Shown: in pieces, positions 22,973 through 35,273 of the stretch
Layout of the letters: each line of letters opens with the position of its first letter
Position numbering within the stretch: the stretch's first letter is position 1
Origin: Hofstenia miamia
Taxonomy: Eukaryota; Xenacoelomorpha; Acoela
NCBI GenBank assembly: GCA_004352715.1
Contig: SCFE01000053.1
Span: 1,133,400 to 1,197,399, forward strand
Length of the DNA: 64,000 nt
Direction of reading: 5' to 3'
The notes under the pieces: model-generated
What the model saw: only the letters and a program-made list of their open reading frames with translations
What the model was told of the DNA's origin: nothing
The model's database searches: none
Made by a program: the position numbers and the translations under genes

Positions 22973-25900
22973 CTAAAAATTGGTTGCAAAAAACCTACAA
23001 ATAAAATGAGTTTACGTATTTTAAAAGCAACATTACTGAGACTGTCTTATAGTACTTAGGTCAAAAGAATCAATGGCTATTCCTAATGTAATACAAAAAT
23101 CTGTTTCTAAAAATTTTTTCTAGGTCCTACTACATGTACTGTTTTTCGTTTCATTGCAGAATTATATTAGCGAAAACGTTTGAGTTTTACAATCAGAGCT
23201 GAGATGAAGTTAAAATATTTTTAAAGCGTTAAAACCTTAAATTTCTACACGAAAATAAACATATTGTTCGCTTTAAAATTTCCATACGAAAGCCAGGGGC
23301 ATACCCAGAATTTTCTGACGGGGAGGACATCTCATTCGTGACCAAACTTTTAGAAAATATTGAAAAATAGACCTTAAAAATACCATTTTGCCAACTTGTT
23401 TTCTTAAATTTTTTAAATTTTTATCTAAAACTTTTTGCTTTAGCCCATCAAAATCAACTTTAAGAACCTGACGGGGAGAACCTTCCACCATGTCACCCCT
23501 TGCGTACACCACTGAGTTCATAAGTCTACTGTTAGAATGGATGATTGGTAACAAGAGCAATTACAAAATCCCATTACCAGTAAATGGTTAGACTGCATTG
23601 CAATCATAATTACATGTTTAACCATTAAATTGGAAAACGGAGATGGTTTACCTGATTATCTGAGGTGATTCGTAGCTCTCCCTAGGTGAGTTAATTGGTG
23701 GTGCCGGCCATAAACGCGCAAGATTATGCTCATATTTCGGTCCTTGATGAGCCTAAATTAGAAAACAAATTTCAATTGGAATCATGATGAAAATTCAAAA
23801 ATTAATGAATTTTTAAACTAAATTAAGACAAGACAGTGGTGTCTAGTTTATATTTCTAAAATTTAAATTGAATTGTAGTAAAGAAATTGTTGCTTGGTCA
23901 TTTGCGAATAATTACAAATTGCATTTTGAGTAGATCTTAACTAAATTGCAAGTACCAATGAAAAGTGCTTTCAATTTGTATGAAAGTATAAATAGACTGT
24001 CTACTGTGCAATTTCATAGCAAAAGACTTAAAATATTTCCCATTGATTTGCAGTTGTACATGTGGGGCTGCACACACCAACGAAATACCGCCAACAAATT
24101 ATTATATTTTCCCTTATCATTATGCGCAACATCCATTATAAAAACCACTGTCTTTTATCATTGTTATCGATGCTGCCGACAATTTCCCAAGACCGCGCAT
24201 GCACATGAGAGCCGTTCCATGAATAATTAAATTGATTTCCACCCAATATCACTCTGATGTGTGCGGCCGGCCTCAACGCCATGAGCCGTTGCTGTTAAGC
24301 CATAGTAGGTGATCTGTGTCAAATTTATAATTGAAGATTCCATATTTAAACATTCTTCGGAATAATTTTTTACGAAGTAAAATTGATTCAAAATTGATGC
24401 TATATATTAGTACGAAAAATAGCTTACAGTGATGAAGACTGCGTCATCTGCAATTTCTTTGCCTTCTGAATAAACAGATTTGGCAGAGCTATGTTTTGAC
24501 AATTTGATAGGGGAAGGTGTTCGAACAACAGGTCCTAAAATGTAAAAATTGAAATTGAGCTCCTTATGATGTAAATTTAATAAATCTAAAATATCGTACT
24601 GTTAGAATCCATGAGGTATCGGTATTTAGCAAACGATTATCGTATATTATGAATTGTTGATTACTCACTTCGCATAGTTTTCATTATATTTTAACATATA
24701 TGAGGGTACAGTTTGAAAGAGAGTAAAGACAATTAAAATTCCACATTAACACCTGCGCATATTATATGGATGCATTTCAATCCATCAAAGAAATTGCTGC
24801 TGGTCTCACACTCCAATGAGAAGATAATACCTAAAAAATCAGAATCTTCATTTATGCATACAACAATTTTAATCAACAAATGTTTCAAATAGGTGAAAAA
24901 TTTCGTGAACAAAGTAAAGTTAGCAAACACATTGCCATTGTAAGCAATGCCATGACTCAAAACAACATAAGAACAATCTGACTATTTGAAGATGGCTGGT
25001 CAGTTGAATGGAAGTGAGTTTTATATGTTCCCTATAAACTACACTGTAAGCTATATTGCAGATTGAAGCAGTTGCCTGCCTTGGTACAAAAAAGTTGAAC
25101 ATTTCGCTTGTGAACGCTTACACATACAACATCTGTGTTATTGCGAGGAAAAATCTTGCCTTACAACTCGTCATTTAAGCAATTTGCTGAAAAAATAGTG
25201 CTTGAAACTACAAATAGCTTAAAATCTTAAAATAGAAGATTTTTTCATTTCTGGTAGATCCAAGATTTCTCAGTTAGATTGTATGAAAACATTTGTTTGG
25301 TACCCGAAGCTTGGGATGTAGAAGCTTTTGGAACGAAATTTTAGACACGGACTAATATCACACTTTAAATCCAAAGTCAACTCGAACCGGCACTGCTCCA
25401 AGCGTTTTTGAAAATATTTTACATAAACGTAGGTATTTACGAATTATAAAAGGTTTAATTTAAGCGGAGACGCAGTTATTTATACAATTTAGAAAGTTTA
25501 ATTTAAGCAAAATATCACCCAAAGGACAAATATTTTTAAATTACAAAAATATTTCAAGATATTTTACCCAAGTTGAAATTCTTTTGCCTGAATCAAACTC
25601 AGCGTAATACCCGAAACCAGTTCGGTTAATTTGGATATCCAATGTCACTCTCTAGAATTTATGCTTAATAAGGAGCAAACAGAGTCAAAACTAAAACTAT
25701 ATTTATTATGTGGAATTAAAACTAATCATTTAAATGAAGTTACTTTTCCTGAGCTAATGTACCTGCCGATGTTCAGAAGTGTGCAAAATAGAAAAGTAAA
25801 AGAAGAATAACAATAATGAAGATCAGAAATCTTAATGAATATCTGCATTTCTTACCAATGCCTTGACGAAGAGGTGTCTGCACTCTGTAGTTTTTCATGA

Positions 25901-28900
25901 TGGACTTACATCGATTAAACGGACCACATTTAGATGCATCCAATGGAGGAAGCTTTCCAAATGCCACTCTGCTAAGGACGTCCTTATTCCCTGATTCTAG
26001 AGCTCCTAGGTCAAATTGACGTTGGGATTCAGAATATGATTTGAAATTTTCGTCCAAACGAGCCTAAATCAAATTAAATATAAAATGGATTCTGATTGAA
26101 TTTGGAAAAATTAAAATGGTAAATTTACATAAAAGAGAATGTTATTGGAAAGTTAACACTCCTCTCATTAAATAGAAAGTAAGTGGTATGATGACGATTT
26201 CATTTCATCATTGATTTGCTGTTTTATTAATATAATTTTTTTATTTTTTGCTGAAATATGATATTTTTGCATTTTTTGCATCATTGAATATTGCTTTGAG
26301 TATACCAGCTACTAATTAAAATATGTTTATTTAAAAGTTCTATGTGCTATGTAAAGCAAAACAACTAAAATTATATTTCACAATAACCTCTGGCTTAGGG
26401 GCTTGTCATTAATGCAATCCCACTTTACGAACCATCTTCACTTGGATTCCCTTGCGATTTCAAAAATGTAAATTCATTTTCAAAACTTTTGCAAAATCAG
26501 CATATTAGCGAAATAAAATTGTTCCTTCGAAAATGGTCAGGCATCCAAGACAAATGATAGGACCCCATTTTATTGAAACAGGGCCCTTTTCATCTTTGAT
26601 TGGAATAATTGAAGTATAAAGTATGTTTTTATTGTTGATCATTCTGTCACTGAACGTTCCCTTCAAACCGTAGAATATTAAAAGTAATTTTGAAAAAAAC
26701 TATATTTCAAAATTCATTTATATTAGTTGAGTCTAAATTATGTGTTTATCGCTTATAGTTTTTGAGTTATATCCAAATATAGACACACTGTGACTGAAGT
26801 TAGAGGAGTACTATATATATATGAAATGAAAGAGCTATTTACTTGATGTTTTGGATCTGCATCAATGTAATTTCTCTCCAGAAGATGAACCTTTTTGGCT
26901 GGCAGTAAATAAAGTGGTGCATTTTTGCTTACACAGCATTCTTGCGAAATGCTGGCAAAATGCAGTATTTTTTCATTTCGAATATCAGTAACAACATCTT
27001 GAATTACTTGTAAGATTTTCACTGGTGACAAAAGATCTCTAAATCAAAATATTTATTAACAAAAATTTACAGTATACTACGAAGAGAAAAAAAGTTTGAA
27101 TACAAACTTACTCCTCTGTGACTTTTTCCAGTACTTGACTTAAGATTTCCTTTGGAAGAAGCAATAGCTCATTGATTCTAAAAGAGCCTGTTAATGGAAT
27201 GTACTTGTTAAAAATGTAGTTTTAACAATACTGGTTAAGTTATATACATCGTGTACATTGATAATGCCATTTATTTTAATGTTTTTTTCCATGATTCCTG
27301 ATCAAAATTTATACTCCATCAACTTAGAACTTTTATTTTGATAAACTTCTGAGCCAACTATAGACTTGAGCTTAAATCAGCATAGAATGCAAATGAAATG
27401 AATGTAAATTTAAAGCGCTTAATGTGTTTGTATAATTAATAATTGCTTACATGTTTTCCTCAACTGGTATTATTTTTGTTGCAAAATGGCGGGGTGAGGA
27501 AAGTTTTGATCCACCTCTTGTGTATGTCTTTACCTAAATGAATTTTTGTGAGAATTTCTTAAATATTGGGAAACAAAGACAATTTCAAATCCATAGTCAC
27601 TGTTAGGAAAATATTTAATTTTGGGAAATGACCCAAATTCATTACATTAACAAATGAAAATGCAACCGTAAGTAAGTTTAGTTTAATAAATTTATCTGCA
27701 TAGATATATTTGAAGAAATGTGCAAAACCCAAACACGTCAATGATATTCGCGAATGGAAATTGACACTCTGGTTTACGGTCATGTTAACATAAAACGCCA
27801 TTTGTTAACGCTATTGTTTACGATTGTTTTGTATTGAATTTGGATACCTTCCTGAGGTAACAATTAACAGTAAGGATTTAGGGTGGGTTACATTCCAGCA
27901 AGTGATCTGACTCCCTTTATGTTTTTTGCCTGGTCACGGTGCTGACTTCAATCTCACACAATCCTGGGATACTTTTATTGTAGATCCCGCAACTATTCGA
28001 GATATAAAAGTTTGAAAGCAGCTAAAATTTTCAACAAATAGCTTCATTGTTTAGGCTTGTCATCCAAACTGTGGGGTTCAGCCTGTAAAACAAAGTTATA
28101 ATTGAGTTGGGCTTAAAGTAGGGTCGGGATGGGCCGGATTTTCGACAAAGGAATTTGGGCCGGGCCGAGCTTGGGCCCAATGTTTTGATGGTATTTGAGA
28201 TACAAGAAAAAATTCACTTGAAAACTTAAACTTTGCAAATGACAAAAAACATTTTCTCAATTAAATTGCCATTATCTCACTTAACATTACAATATTATCA
28301 ATGGCAACATTCTTATGTTTTCCATAAAAGTCTAAACAAAATATTAAAATATAAACAGTTTCATTTATAAAAATAGGAGACACACCTCATTTACATTGTG
28401 CACTCTGATTTTTGAGATTTTATTATTTTGTGAGATGAAAGCGCTTAACAATTTTAAGAAGAAATCAACAAAAAGTTTAAAAAATTTCTAAGCAATTTAA
28501 GGGGAATCTATGCGCAAATTTATAAAATGTTTGTTTCATTGGTAACATTTATGAAAATTCTCATTCAATAGTATTTGGTAGTCAAATGCAATTATTTACA
28601 AAGGAGACTGGCATCTACTCCAGGAAGGGTTGGAGTCCTCAAACTCATAGCATAGTGCTTATGGGCCTCTATGAGACAAAAGACAGGATCAGTGGAATAA
28701 AAGAAGAATAATTTTGATCGGACCAGGGTTAGGCCTAAGCTGCATTGAGCCGGGCTGGGCGCAACTTTGCTGTAAAGTATTTCTCGGCGTCAAAAACGGC
28801 CTATCTGTAAAATTAAAGCAGTAGAAAGGGCTGTGGAAAGTGCTTTTCATTCGAAATTAAATTACAAGGTCTGATACCCGGATTTGCTATGCTTTAAATG

Positions 28901-31900
28901 TTAACTATATGTTTTACTAAACATAAAACTATCTGATTTTCACTCACTAGCGTTGTCATGATATCCTTCTTATTAAATGGAATGCATAAGTTTATTGAGT
29001 GACAAAATTGATCAATAAAGTTGTGCATTATCCAATAATCAAGCGTGTAGTATTTCAATTAAGAATTCAAAAATTTAGAATTATGTACATTGCTACATGC
29101 GTTCTTTGTATAGAGAAATAAGGGCCTGTTACGAAAATGGTAATCATTCACGTAAAAAATATCTTAGCTTTCTAGGAATTCTACTACGAGAACGATATGC
29201 TACTATCTCAAATTTGCTGAGACAATAACATATTTGACTACTTAAATGATGTTAGTTTCAGAATTTTGTTAAAAAGTTCAATTTGAATGTTGAAAAAAAT
29301 TTATATTAATAGACTATTTCTCAATGAAACTTATATATTACACACCGAAAGTTAACTTATGCTAGTTATCAACATTTTTATAAAATTTTATATATAACCG
29401 CACTTACATTTCCACGATTAATTTGAGAGGCAATTGTATCAGGAAGCAAAATTTTTGTATAGTCCTTACTTGGGACGATTGCTTTTCCATCATGGGAGAC
29501 CACAAATCTAAATATAGCTTATTTAGGTTGTAAGAAGTTTCTTTATAAAAATTGAAAATATTCGTATGAAATGTCGAATACTCTAAATAAACAATAAAAC
29601 GTTTTATGTTCATCCTATAGTGGTATAACACGTTGTAAGACGTTCTAAGCTACGTCTTCTAAACGTCTTATAAAACACAATTTCTAAATCTTGCTGAATT
29701 CCATCTACTGTCTACAAATGATGTTAAAAAGCGTCTTCTAGACGCAGAGGCACACCCAGAGGGGGGAAGTGGGGGAACGTTCCCCCCCACAACAGAGCAG
29801 AGATGCTTCCATTTCTCATGAAATGTTTGCGTATAACCAGTAGCGTAGGCAAGGGGACATGTTAGAAAGTTCTCCGTCAAATTTTCAGAATTACCTTTGA
29901 GTGGCTAAATAAAAAAGTAATAAGAAATTGAAAACTGCAGTGGGGAATGTATTTCTTAGCGTCCAATTCGTCAATATTATAAAAATATTTGCGGGGCTTT
30001 GCCCAGCTTTTGGATACTCAGGTGATCTCGACGGATATGTTCCTCTCAGTGTAAGATCCTGCGCAACAATCATATTACGTAATATATATATATATATATA
30101 TATGTTAAGTATTGGTTATAATCTATGTCTCCAGGGGTTAACAAATTTTAATTATTGCAATAATTGGAAAATATTTAATCTATTGTACACCGAATTCACG
30201 GTTTTTTGTATATTGAAGGTTTAACATTAATCTTATTTTGCACAATTGTGATATTAACATCTTGTGATGTCAAACCTAAAGAAATTCAACTATGATCACA
30301 TCATTTACATAAGGTATCTAAAGCAGAACCAAATCTTCCTTTAGTGATTATGATTAGTGGCAACATAAACTTTTGATTTTCTAGACCAATTTCTTTTTGT
30401 GTTAACAGACATATGAAGCACTATTAACATTTTTTGTTATCTCACAACGATGATTTTTTTGAAAATGTCCTTATATGTTATATTTGGATTTTTATTAATA
30501 CCAAACTAGTTAATTTACTATGATTTTTGATCTATTATTTTCATTCTAATTATTGCCAAAAGTTGGCAATAGTCTGAATCTGAAAGGCCAAAATCGATTA
30601 ATTTATAGAACTAAAAAAATCTATTCGTTGAATTCCAATTAAAAATTGTCCACCCCTGCGTGTATGTATTTGACAAGGGGTAATTTAATGAACATCTTAA
30701 CTGAAACTATGAATGAGAAATATAGTCATTTTGAATGAAATGTTTATAAAATTATGTTATGCTAAAGTGAAAATAATTTGAACACGCTTTCTATATTCCT
30801 TAACTTGTAGTGAAATATTATTAATTATAAAACTAATAATAATTCGATTTATGGCAAGTTGCATAGTGTAACTAACGCTACTTTGCGGCAGCACAGCTGA
30901 AATACAAAATGATCCCCAGTCCTTCCATTTNNNNNNNNNNNNNNNNNNNNNNNNNNNNNNNNNNNNNNNNNNNNNNNNNNNNNNNNNNNNNNNNNNNNNN
31001 NNNNNNNNNNNNNNNNNNNNNNNNNNNNNNNNNNNNNNNNNNNNNNNNNNNNNNNNNNNNNNNNNNNNNNNNNNNNNNNNNNNNNNNNNNNNNNNNNNNN
31101 NNNNNNNNNNNNNNNNNNNNNNNNNNNNNNNNNNNNNNNNNNNNNNNNNNNNNNNNNNNNNNNNNNNNNNNNNNNNNNNNNNNNNNNNNNNNNNNNNNNN
31201 NNNNNNNNNNNNNNNNNNNNNNNNNNNNNNNNNNNNNNNNNNNNNNNNNNNNNNNNNNNNNNNNNNNNNNNNNNNNNNNNNNNNNNNNNNNNNNNNNNNN
31301 NNNNNNNNNNNNNNNNNNNNNNNNNNNNNNNNNNNNNNNNNNNNNNNNNNNNNNNNNNNNNNNNNNNNNNNNNNNNNNNNNNNNNNNNNNNNNNNNNNNN
31401 NNNNNNNNNNNNNNNNNNNNNNNNNNNNNNNNNNNNNNNNNNNNNNNNNNNNNNNNNNNNNNNNNNNNNNNNNNNNNNNNNNNNNNNNNNNNNNNNNNNN
31501 NNNNNNNNNNNNNNNNNNNNNNNNNNNNNNNNNNNNNNNNNNNNNNNNNNNNNNNNNNNNNNNNNNNNNNNNNNNNNNNNNNNNNNNNNNNNNNNNNNNN
31601 NNNNNNNNNNNNNNNNNNNNNNNNNNNNNNNNNNNNNNNNNNNNNNNNNNNNNNNNNNNNNNNNNNNNNNNNNNNNNNNNNNNNNNNNNNNNNNNNNNNN
31701 NNNNNNNNNNNNNNNNNNNNNNNNNNNNNNNNNNNNNNNNNNNNNNNNNNNNNNNNNNNNNNNNNNNNNNNNNNNNNNNNNNNNNNNNNNNNNNNNNNNN
31801 NNNNNNNNNNNNNNNNNNNNNNNNNNNNNNNNNNNNNNNNNNNNNNNNNNNNNNNNNNNNNNNNNNNNNNNNNNNNNNNNNNNNNNNNNNNNNNNNNNNN

Positions 31901-34605
31901 NNNNNNNNNNNNNNNNNNNNNNNNNNNNNNGCCATTTTAAGACGTCTTCTAAACGTTTTATTTTTTATTGGGCTTATTCTAAAGTTTTGAAATTTACAGG
32001 AACAGGAAATATTTGCACTAACCCTATTTCCACTAGGAATTCTCCAAAATCTGTTATGACTTCAAAAAATTTTTTTAGAAGCTTAAAACTCACATTCTAA
32101 TGATGATATTTAAAATCTAAAAACACCACAAGATAGAGAATAGTTTTTGTCATTCTTTTTCAACTTAAATTCGCAACTTGGTTTTGAGCCTGGACAAGAC
32201 TCACATAGTTGTTGTTCCTATGAGCATCAGACCGCCACACTATCTGAACACTTGGTATGGAAAGAACTTGAATAGTTGTACAAACATTGGATTTCTCGTT
32301 GAAAAAAATTCTTATTCACATGTACCTCAGGCACAAGAATAAATTTTAGCACAATTGATTATTGCATGGGCGGGCTCAACCCCCTAGATGTTTCAATGTA
32401 AAAGACTTTCAATTTTTTAACAGTCTAGGATATAATTGCTCAAAAATCGGTTTGTTATATAAAAGCAACGCTAGTAAAAATAGGGTTAAGTATAAATCAT
32501 ACTTTTGCTCTCTGTAGTATTTGGTTCGTTTTTTCTTAGGAGGGATCCAAATGACAGTTTTCTCCTTAACTTTCTTCTTGAAGTTTTGTGTTAAGTCATA
32601 GCGTTTTGGTACAAACAGTTCTGACCTTGCAGCAGAAGCTTGGCTTAAGTTTGATTCTTCTTTTGCAGCCATCCGCGTTAGAGGTTGTTTTGCTTTTATT
32701 GAGTAATCCAATGACTCACTCATGTCGTCTGTCTTCCTAGAATTTCAATAATTATAAAAAAATTACAAAGTCTATTGAATAAAGAACATTCGACATTTTC
32801 CAAAGTATTTAATTTTGAATCTGAACCAGAGTTGAACGCAGTATAGGATAACATATGGCATGTTAGCAAGCGTTGGGGTGGGTTGCTAAATCGTGGGTTT
32901 TAGGTGGCTTCAAATATTATTTAAGAGTTTCAACTATCATAGAACGTTTAAAATGACTTAATTACTACCGAGGAAGCTACTGAAAAAAATTATGATAATG
33001 TGTCTTTCAAACTTTTACTTCTACATTAGTGCAATTGATAAGCTTAGTATAGCGAATTGCTTTTTTTATTAGTATTGTTAATGTCTTATCTTTCTAAAAT
33101 GGATAGAAATATTGTGACACATTCAAATAGATGTGACATGAATTATTTCCAAGTGTTTATTGAAGACTGATATCATATCTATGTAGATTTATGGCCTATG
33201 AGATCATGCACACTTTAATAAATACATTTGCATACCTTTTGTGACTGATGAGTGATGCAATCTTTTAAAGAATGACTCGTTTAAATTTTAAATACAGAAC
33301 AAGGTGCAATCAATAATGTTGTCCGTGAATTATGCAAAATTGTTCTACCCTCATTTACATTATTCATAAACATCTAAAGGACAAGACATATTTAATTGAT
33401 GTACAGCTGCAATTTACATTAAACTAGGCATCCCATGTGACTAAAACTCAAATATAGTATGTCCAAATTTACCAACATCTTAGAGCCTAAATTTAAGATC
33501 AAATTTGCTTTTATGAACATGATGCCATGAGGAGTTTCTCAACCATCTATGCATTCAATTTGGTTTTTAATTTACATATTGAAATAGATGTTGATTCCCA
33601 ATTCGTAATGTTAAACTTCACTGATTGAAATATTATTTCGCCTAAAAGTCAGAAGGTGCTGAAAACGGTGGCAATCTTTTTGCCATTATGTATATTTGTA
33701 TAATATATATATATATATATATATTTATGAGTGTTAAATTACTGAGCTTGTTAAATGCAACCGGTTACGATTTAATATCTTTATCAAACAAATTTGGAAG
33801 GAAAAATATTTGCAATTAACTACATTTAAATGATATATATATATATATATATATATATATTGCATACACTAAAAATATTGATGTTATAACAATTTTGTGT
33901 TTGTTCATTAAACTTGAATTGATTTCTCTCTTTTTGCAATTAACGGATAATTAGTTTTTAGAAATATTTCAAAATTTTCTTTCTTAATTCGATGTTGATG
34001 GTGATTACTTTCTGAGTTTAAATGTCCAGATAGATGTTCATGAATTCTTGTCGCAAAATTACCCATTAATTGCAGAATCATTATACGTCAAGAAAGAAAT
34101 CAAATCAAAATTAATGAACAAAAAAAATTATAATAACACCGATATTTTAGTGCATGCAATATATATAACACTTAAGTGTAGTTAATTATAAATATTTTTC
34201 CATCTAATTTTGTTTGATAAAGATTTTAAATCGAAACTGGTCGTATATATATATATATATATGTCTAAAGGCATTAATTAAAATTATCAGTTAAATAAAC
34301 ATACAAAGAAATAAATGCATCAATATTTAAATAAAAACAAATTTCAGAAAGGATCCTATGTAACAAATGTTAAACTTTTAAGAAACTACGAAAGGAAAAT
34401 TTATTCATATTTAGATATTCAAAAACTCAGTATGTTTGGCTAAATTACTAAACATCATCTTTGCTTTTTTGAAAATATTATTATTTTTTCGTTTTTTGAA
34501 TTAAGTTGATTTAAATTATTTAGTGTAGTTTTTGCTAATTTTGTTATCCTTTTTAAATATGTTTATGCATACATTGTAAATTGTGAATGTATAATTTTTT
34601 CAAAT

Positions 34606-34648
<43 letters not shown>

Positions 34649-34842
34649 TGAAACAGTACAACAACCAGTGCTAAGGTCGAGTAAATACTATATAAAATTT
34701 AAGCATGCTTTAACTTAATATATATTCATAGGAAAATTGGTATGTTCGAATTCATTGAAAATGTTAGGTGGAACTAAAACAATTACACATACCTTATATC
34801 GCTCTCTATTTCAGAGTGTGATTGACGAACACCTTGGCTCAT
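22360..34842 (-). CDS. Ten-exon orphan gene, about 585 residues, candidate PP1-binding scaffold
   Basis: I assembled ten exons from GT-AG sites, and all nine junctions keep frame: 34793-34842, 32503-32736, 29408-29507, 27451-27533, 27112-27177, 26843-27038, 25856-26063, 24428-24534, 23652-23752, 22360-22972. I do not recognise the family. The N-terminus (1-60) is polar; residues 68-95 are very basic (FKKKVKEK ... PPKKKRTKYY); 96-245 look folded, with hydrophobic periodicity and two Cys (ECC); 313-585 are Pro/Ser-rich and probably disordered with an acidic patch (EFEDEED) near the end. Two RVxF-type protein phosphatase 1 docking motifs are visible: KTVIW at 76-80 and RKVKF at 579-583, three residues from the C-terminus. 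There is no signal peptide or membrane segment. A PP1-targeting or cytoskeletal/ciliary role is inference. Exons inside the 1,000-N gap in intron 2 could be missing, although the phases fit without any. Confidence 0.8.
23280..23530 (-). repeat. Decayed interspersed repeat in intron 9
   Basis: The minus strand contains TACGCAAGGGGTGACATGG and GTTCTCCCCGTCAGG. A related copy lies at 29843-29895 on the plus strand (TAGGCAAGGGGACATG ... GTTCTCCGTCA). A 95-codon frame spans it, but it is repeat-derived and is not an exon of the host gene. Confidence 0.5.
23652..23752 (-). CDS. Orphan gene exon 9
   Basis: Acceptor ATTTAG, donor GTAAAC, phase 0 to 2. It encodes residues 349-381 (AHQGPKYEHNLARLWPAPP and onwards), Pro-rich. 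Confidence 0.78.
24428..24534 (-). CDS. Orphan gene exon 8
   Basis: Acceptor TTTTAG, donor GTAAGC, phase 1 to 0. It encodes residues 314-348, Ser/Lys-rich, starting the disordered region. Confidence 0.78.
25856..26063 (-). CDS. Orphan gene exon 7
   Basis: Acceptor TTTAG at 26064, donor GTAAGA, phase 0 to 1. It encodes residues 244-312 (ARLDENFKSYSESQRQF through KNYRVQTPLRQGI). An internal GTAAGT at about 25912 could act as an alternative donor. Confidence 0.8.
26843..27038 (-). CDS. Orphan gene exon 6
   Basis: Acceptor ATTTAG, donor GTAAAT, phase 2 to 0. It is separated from exon 5 by a 73-bp intron, the shortest clear intron in the gene. It encodes residues 179-243, continuing the helical region and containing the ECC pair. 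Confidence 0.78.
27112..27177 (-). CDS. Orphan gene exon 5
   Basis: 66-bp exon, acceptor TTTTAG, donor GTAAGT, phase 2 to 2. It encodes a Leu-rich amphipathic helix (INELLLLPKEILSQVLEKVT). Confidence 0.78.
27451..27533 (-). CDS. Orphan gene exon 4
   Basis: Acceptor ATTTAG, donor GTAAGC, phase 0 to 2. It encodes residues 129-155 (VKTYTRGGSKLSSPRHFATK followed by IIPVEEN). Confidence 0.78.
28090..28770. repeat. GGGCCGGG-rich decayed repeat in intron 3
   Basis: Two GC-rich clusters at 28110-28185 (GTCGGGATGGGCCGG, GGGCCGGGCCGAGC) and 28715-28765 (GAGCCGGGCTGGGCGC) flank AT-rich sequence. They resemble the complementary GACCCG islands elsewhere. Probably the two ends of one decayed element; no coding potential. 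Confidence 0.35.
29408..29507 (-). CDS. Orphan gene exon 3
   Basis: Acceptor ATTTAG, donor GTAAGT. It encodes residues 96-128 (FVVSHDGKAIVPSKDYTKIL, then LPDTIASQINRGN), one of the most protein-like segments of the gene. The phase (2 to 0) matches both neighbours, although a 1,000-N gap lies in the preceding intron. Confidence 0.8.
30931..31930. other. Assembly gap of exactly 1,000 N
   Basis: A round-number gap, so its size is probably a placeholder. It lies inside intron 2 of the orphan gene. Confidence 0.97.
32020..32500 (+). repeat. Dispersed repeat family, copy A
   Basis: About 480 bp that align collinearly, with many substitutions and small indels, to 48805-49330. Shared anchors include GATATTTAAAATCTA, CACAAGATAGA, CATCAGACCGCC/CATTAGACCGCC, GGATTTCTC.TTGAAAAAA and CGGTTTG.TA. 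I do not recognise the family; no terminal repeats or intact ORF were seen. The copy ends about ten bases from the exon 2 splice donor of the orphan gene. Confidence 0.75.
32503..32736 (-). CDS. Orphan gene exon 2
   Basis: Acceptor TTCTAG at 32737, donor GTATGA at 32502. It completes Arg17 and encodes residues 18-94, including the basic patch and the KTVIW motif. A dispersed repeat ends about ten bases past the donor. Confidence 0.8.
33759..34242. mobile_element. Foldback (long inverted repeat) element in intron 1
   Basis: The left arm (33759-33952) and the complement of the right arm (34058-34242) align over about 185 bp at high identity, with shared anchors ATCTTTATCAAACAAA, GGAAAAATATTT and TTGCAATTAA/CTGCAATTAA. 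About 100 bp separate the arms. The left arm has an expanded TA tract that the right arm lacks. No ORF is present. It could fold into a long hairpin in the pre-mRNA of the orphan gene. Probably a MITE or foldback transposon; the target duplication is obscured by flanking TA tracts. Confidence 0.75.
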
Positions 34843-35200
34843 TGCTACCTCTTCAAAGACATTGACAACTGATAAAGTAGGTTTATCTAAATGTGGTCAA
34901 TTTTACTATAAATCTTGTTAATGACTTTGAAATTTGTGCAAATTGTTCTACAGGGTGTGAAGAAACATCTCCCCCATTTGGAGTAGGCACATGTACGATT
35001 TTTCGCCATACTGATTTTTCATGAATTGCACTAGTAAACATCTTGGCTTTGTTGTTCAAACAAAGAAATACATCTGTTCCAGACTTTTATACATCTTGAT
35101 CTCCATTGAAAAGAAAACCAGCTGACTGAAACTGTTGCAGGAAATTATTCATGGGACCTTTGATATATACAACTGGAGATGTGGAATGGTGCAAAGACCT

Positions 35201-35238
<38 letters not shown>

Positions 35239-35273
35239 AATATATATATATATATACTGTATATATATATATA
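34605..35273. repeat. Cluster of TA microsatellites
   Basis: TA tracts at 34605-34648 and 35203-35273; others at 33700-33724, 33834-33860 and 34243-34262 make 33.7-35.3 kb the densest TA region in the window. Exon 1 of the orphan gene lies between them. Confidence 0.9.
34793..34842 (-). CDS. Orphan gene exon 1 (start codon)
   Basis: ATG at 34840-34842 begins MSQGVRQSHSEIESDI and the exon ends in phase 2 at a consensus donor, AAG|GTATGT. Upstream in this frame there is no open extension of note. A pyrimidine-AG about 48 bases upstream of the ATG could be a 5'-UTR or trans-splice acceptor; this is not decided by the sequence. Confidence 0.7.

Noticed and set aside
23273-23560. 95-codon minus-strand ORF within intron 9
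   Set aside because: The bases match a dispersed repeat (related copy at 29843), lack usable in-phase splice sites, and the gene is already continuous without it.
30757-31940. Very long open frames on both strands
   Set aside because: They consist almost wholly of Ns from the 1,000-base gap and carry no coding information.
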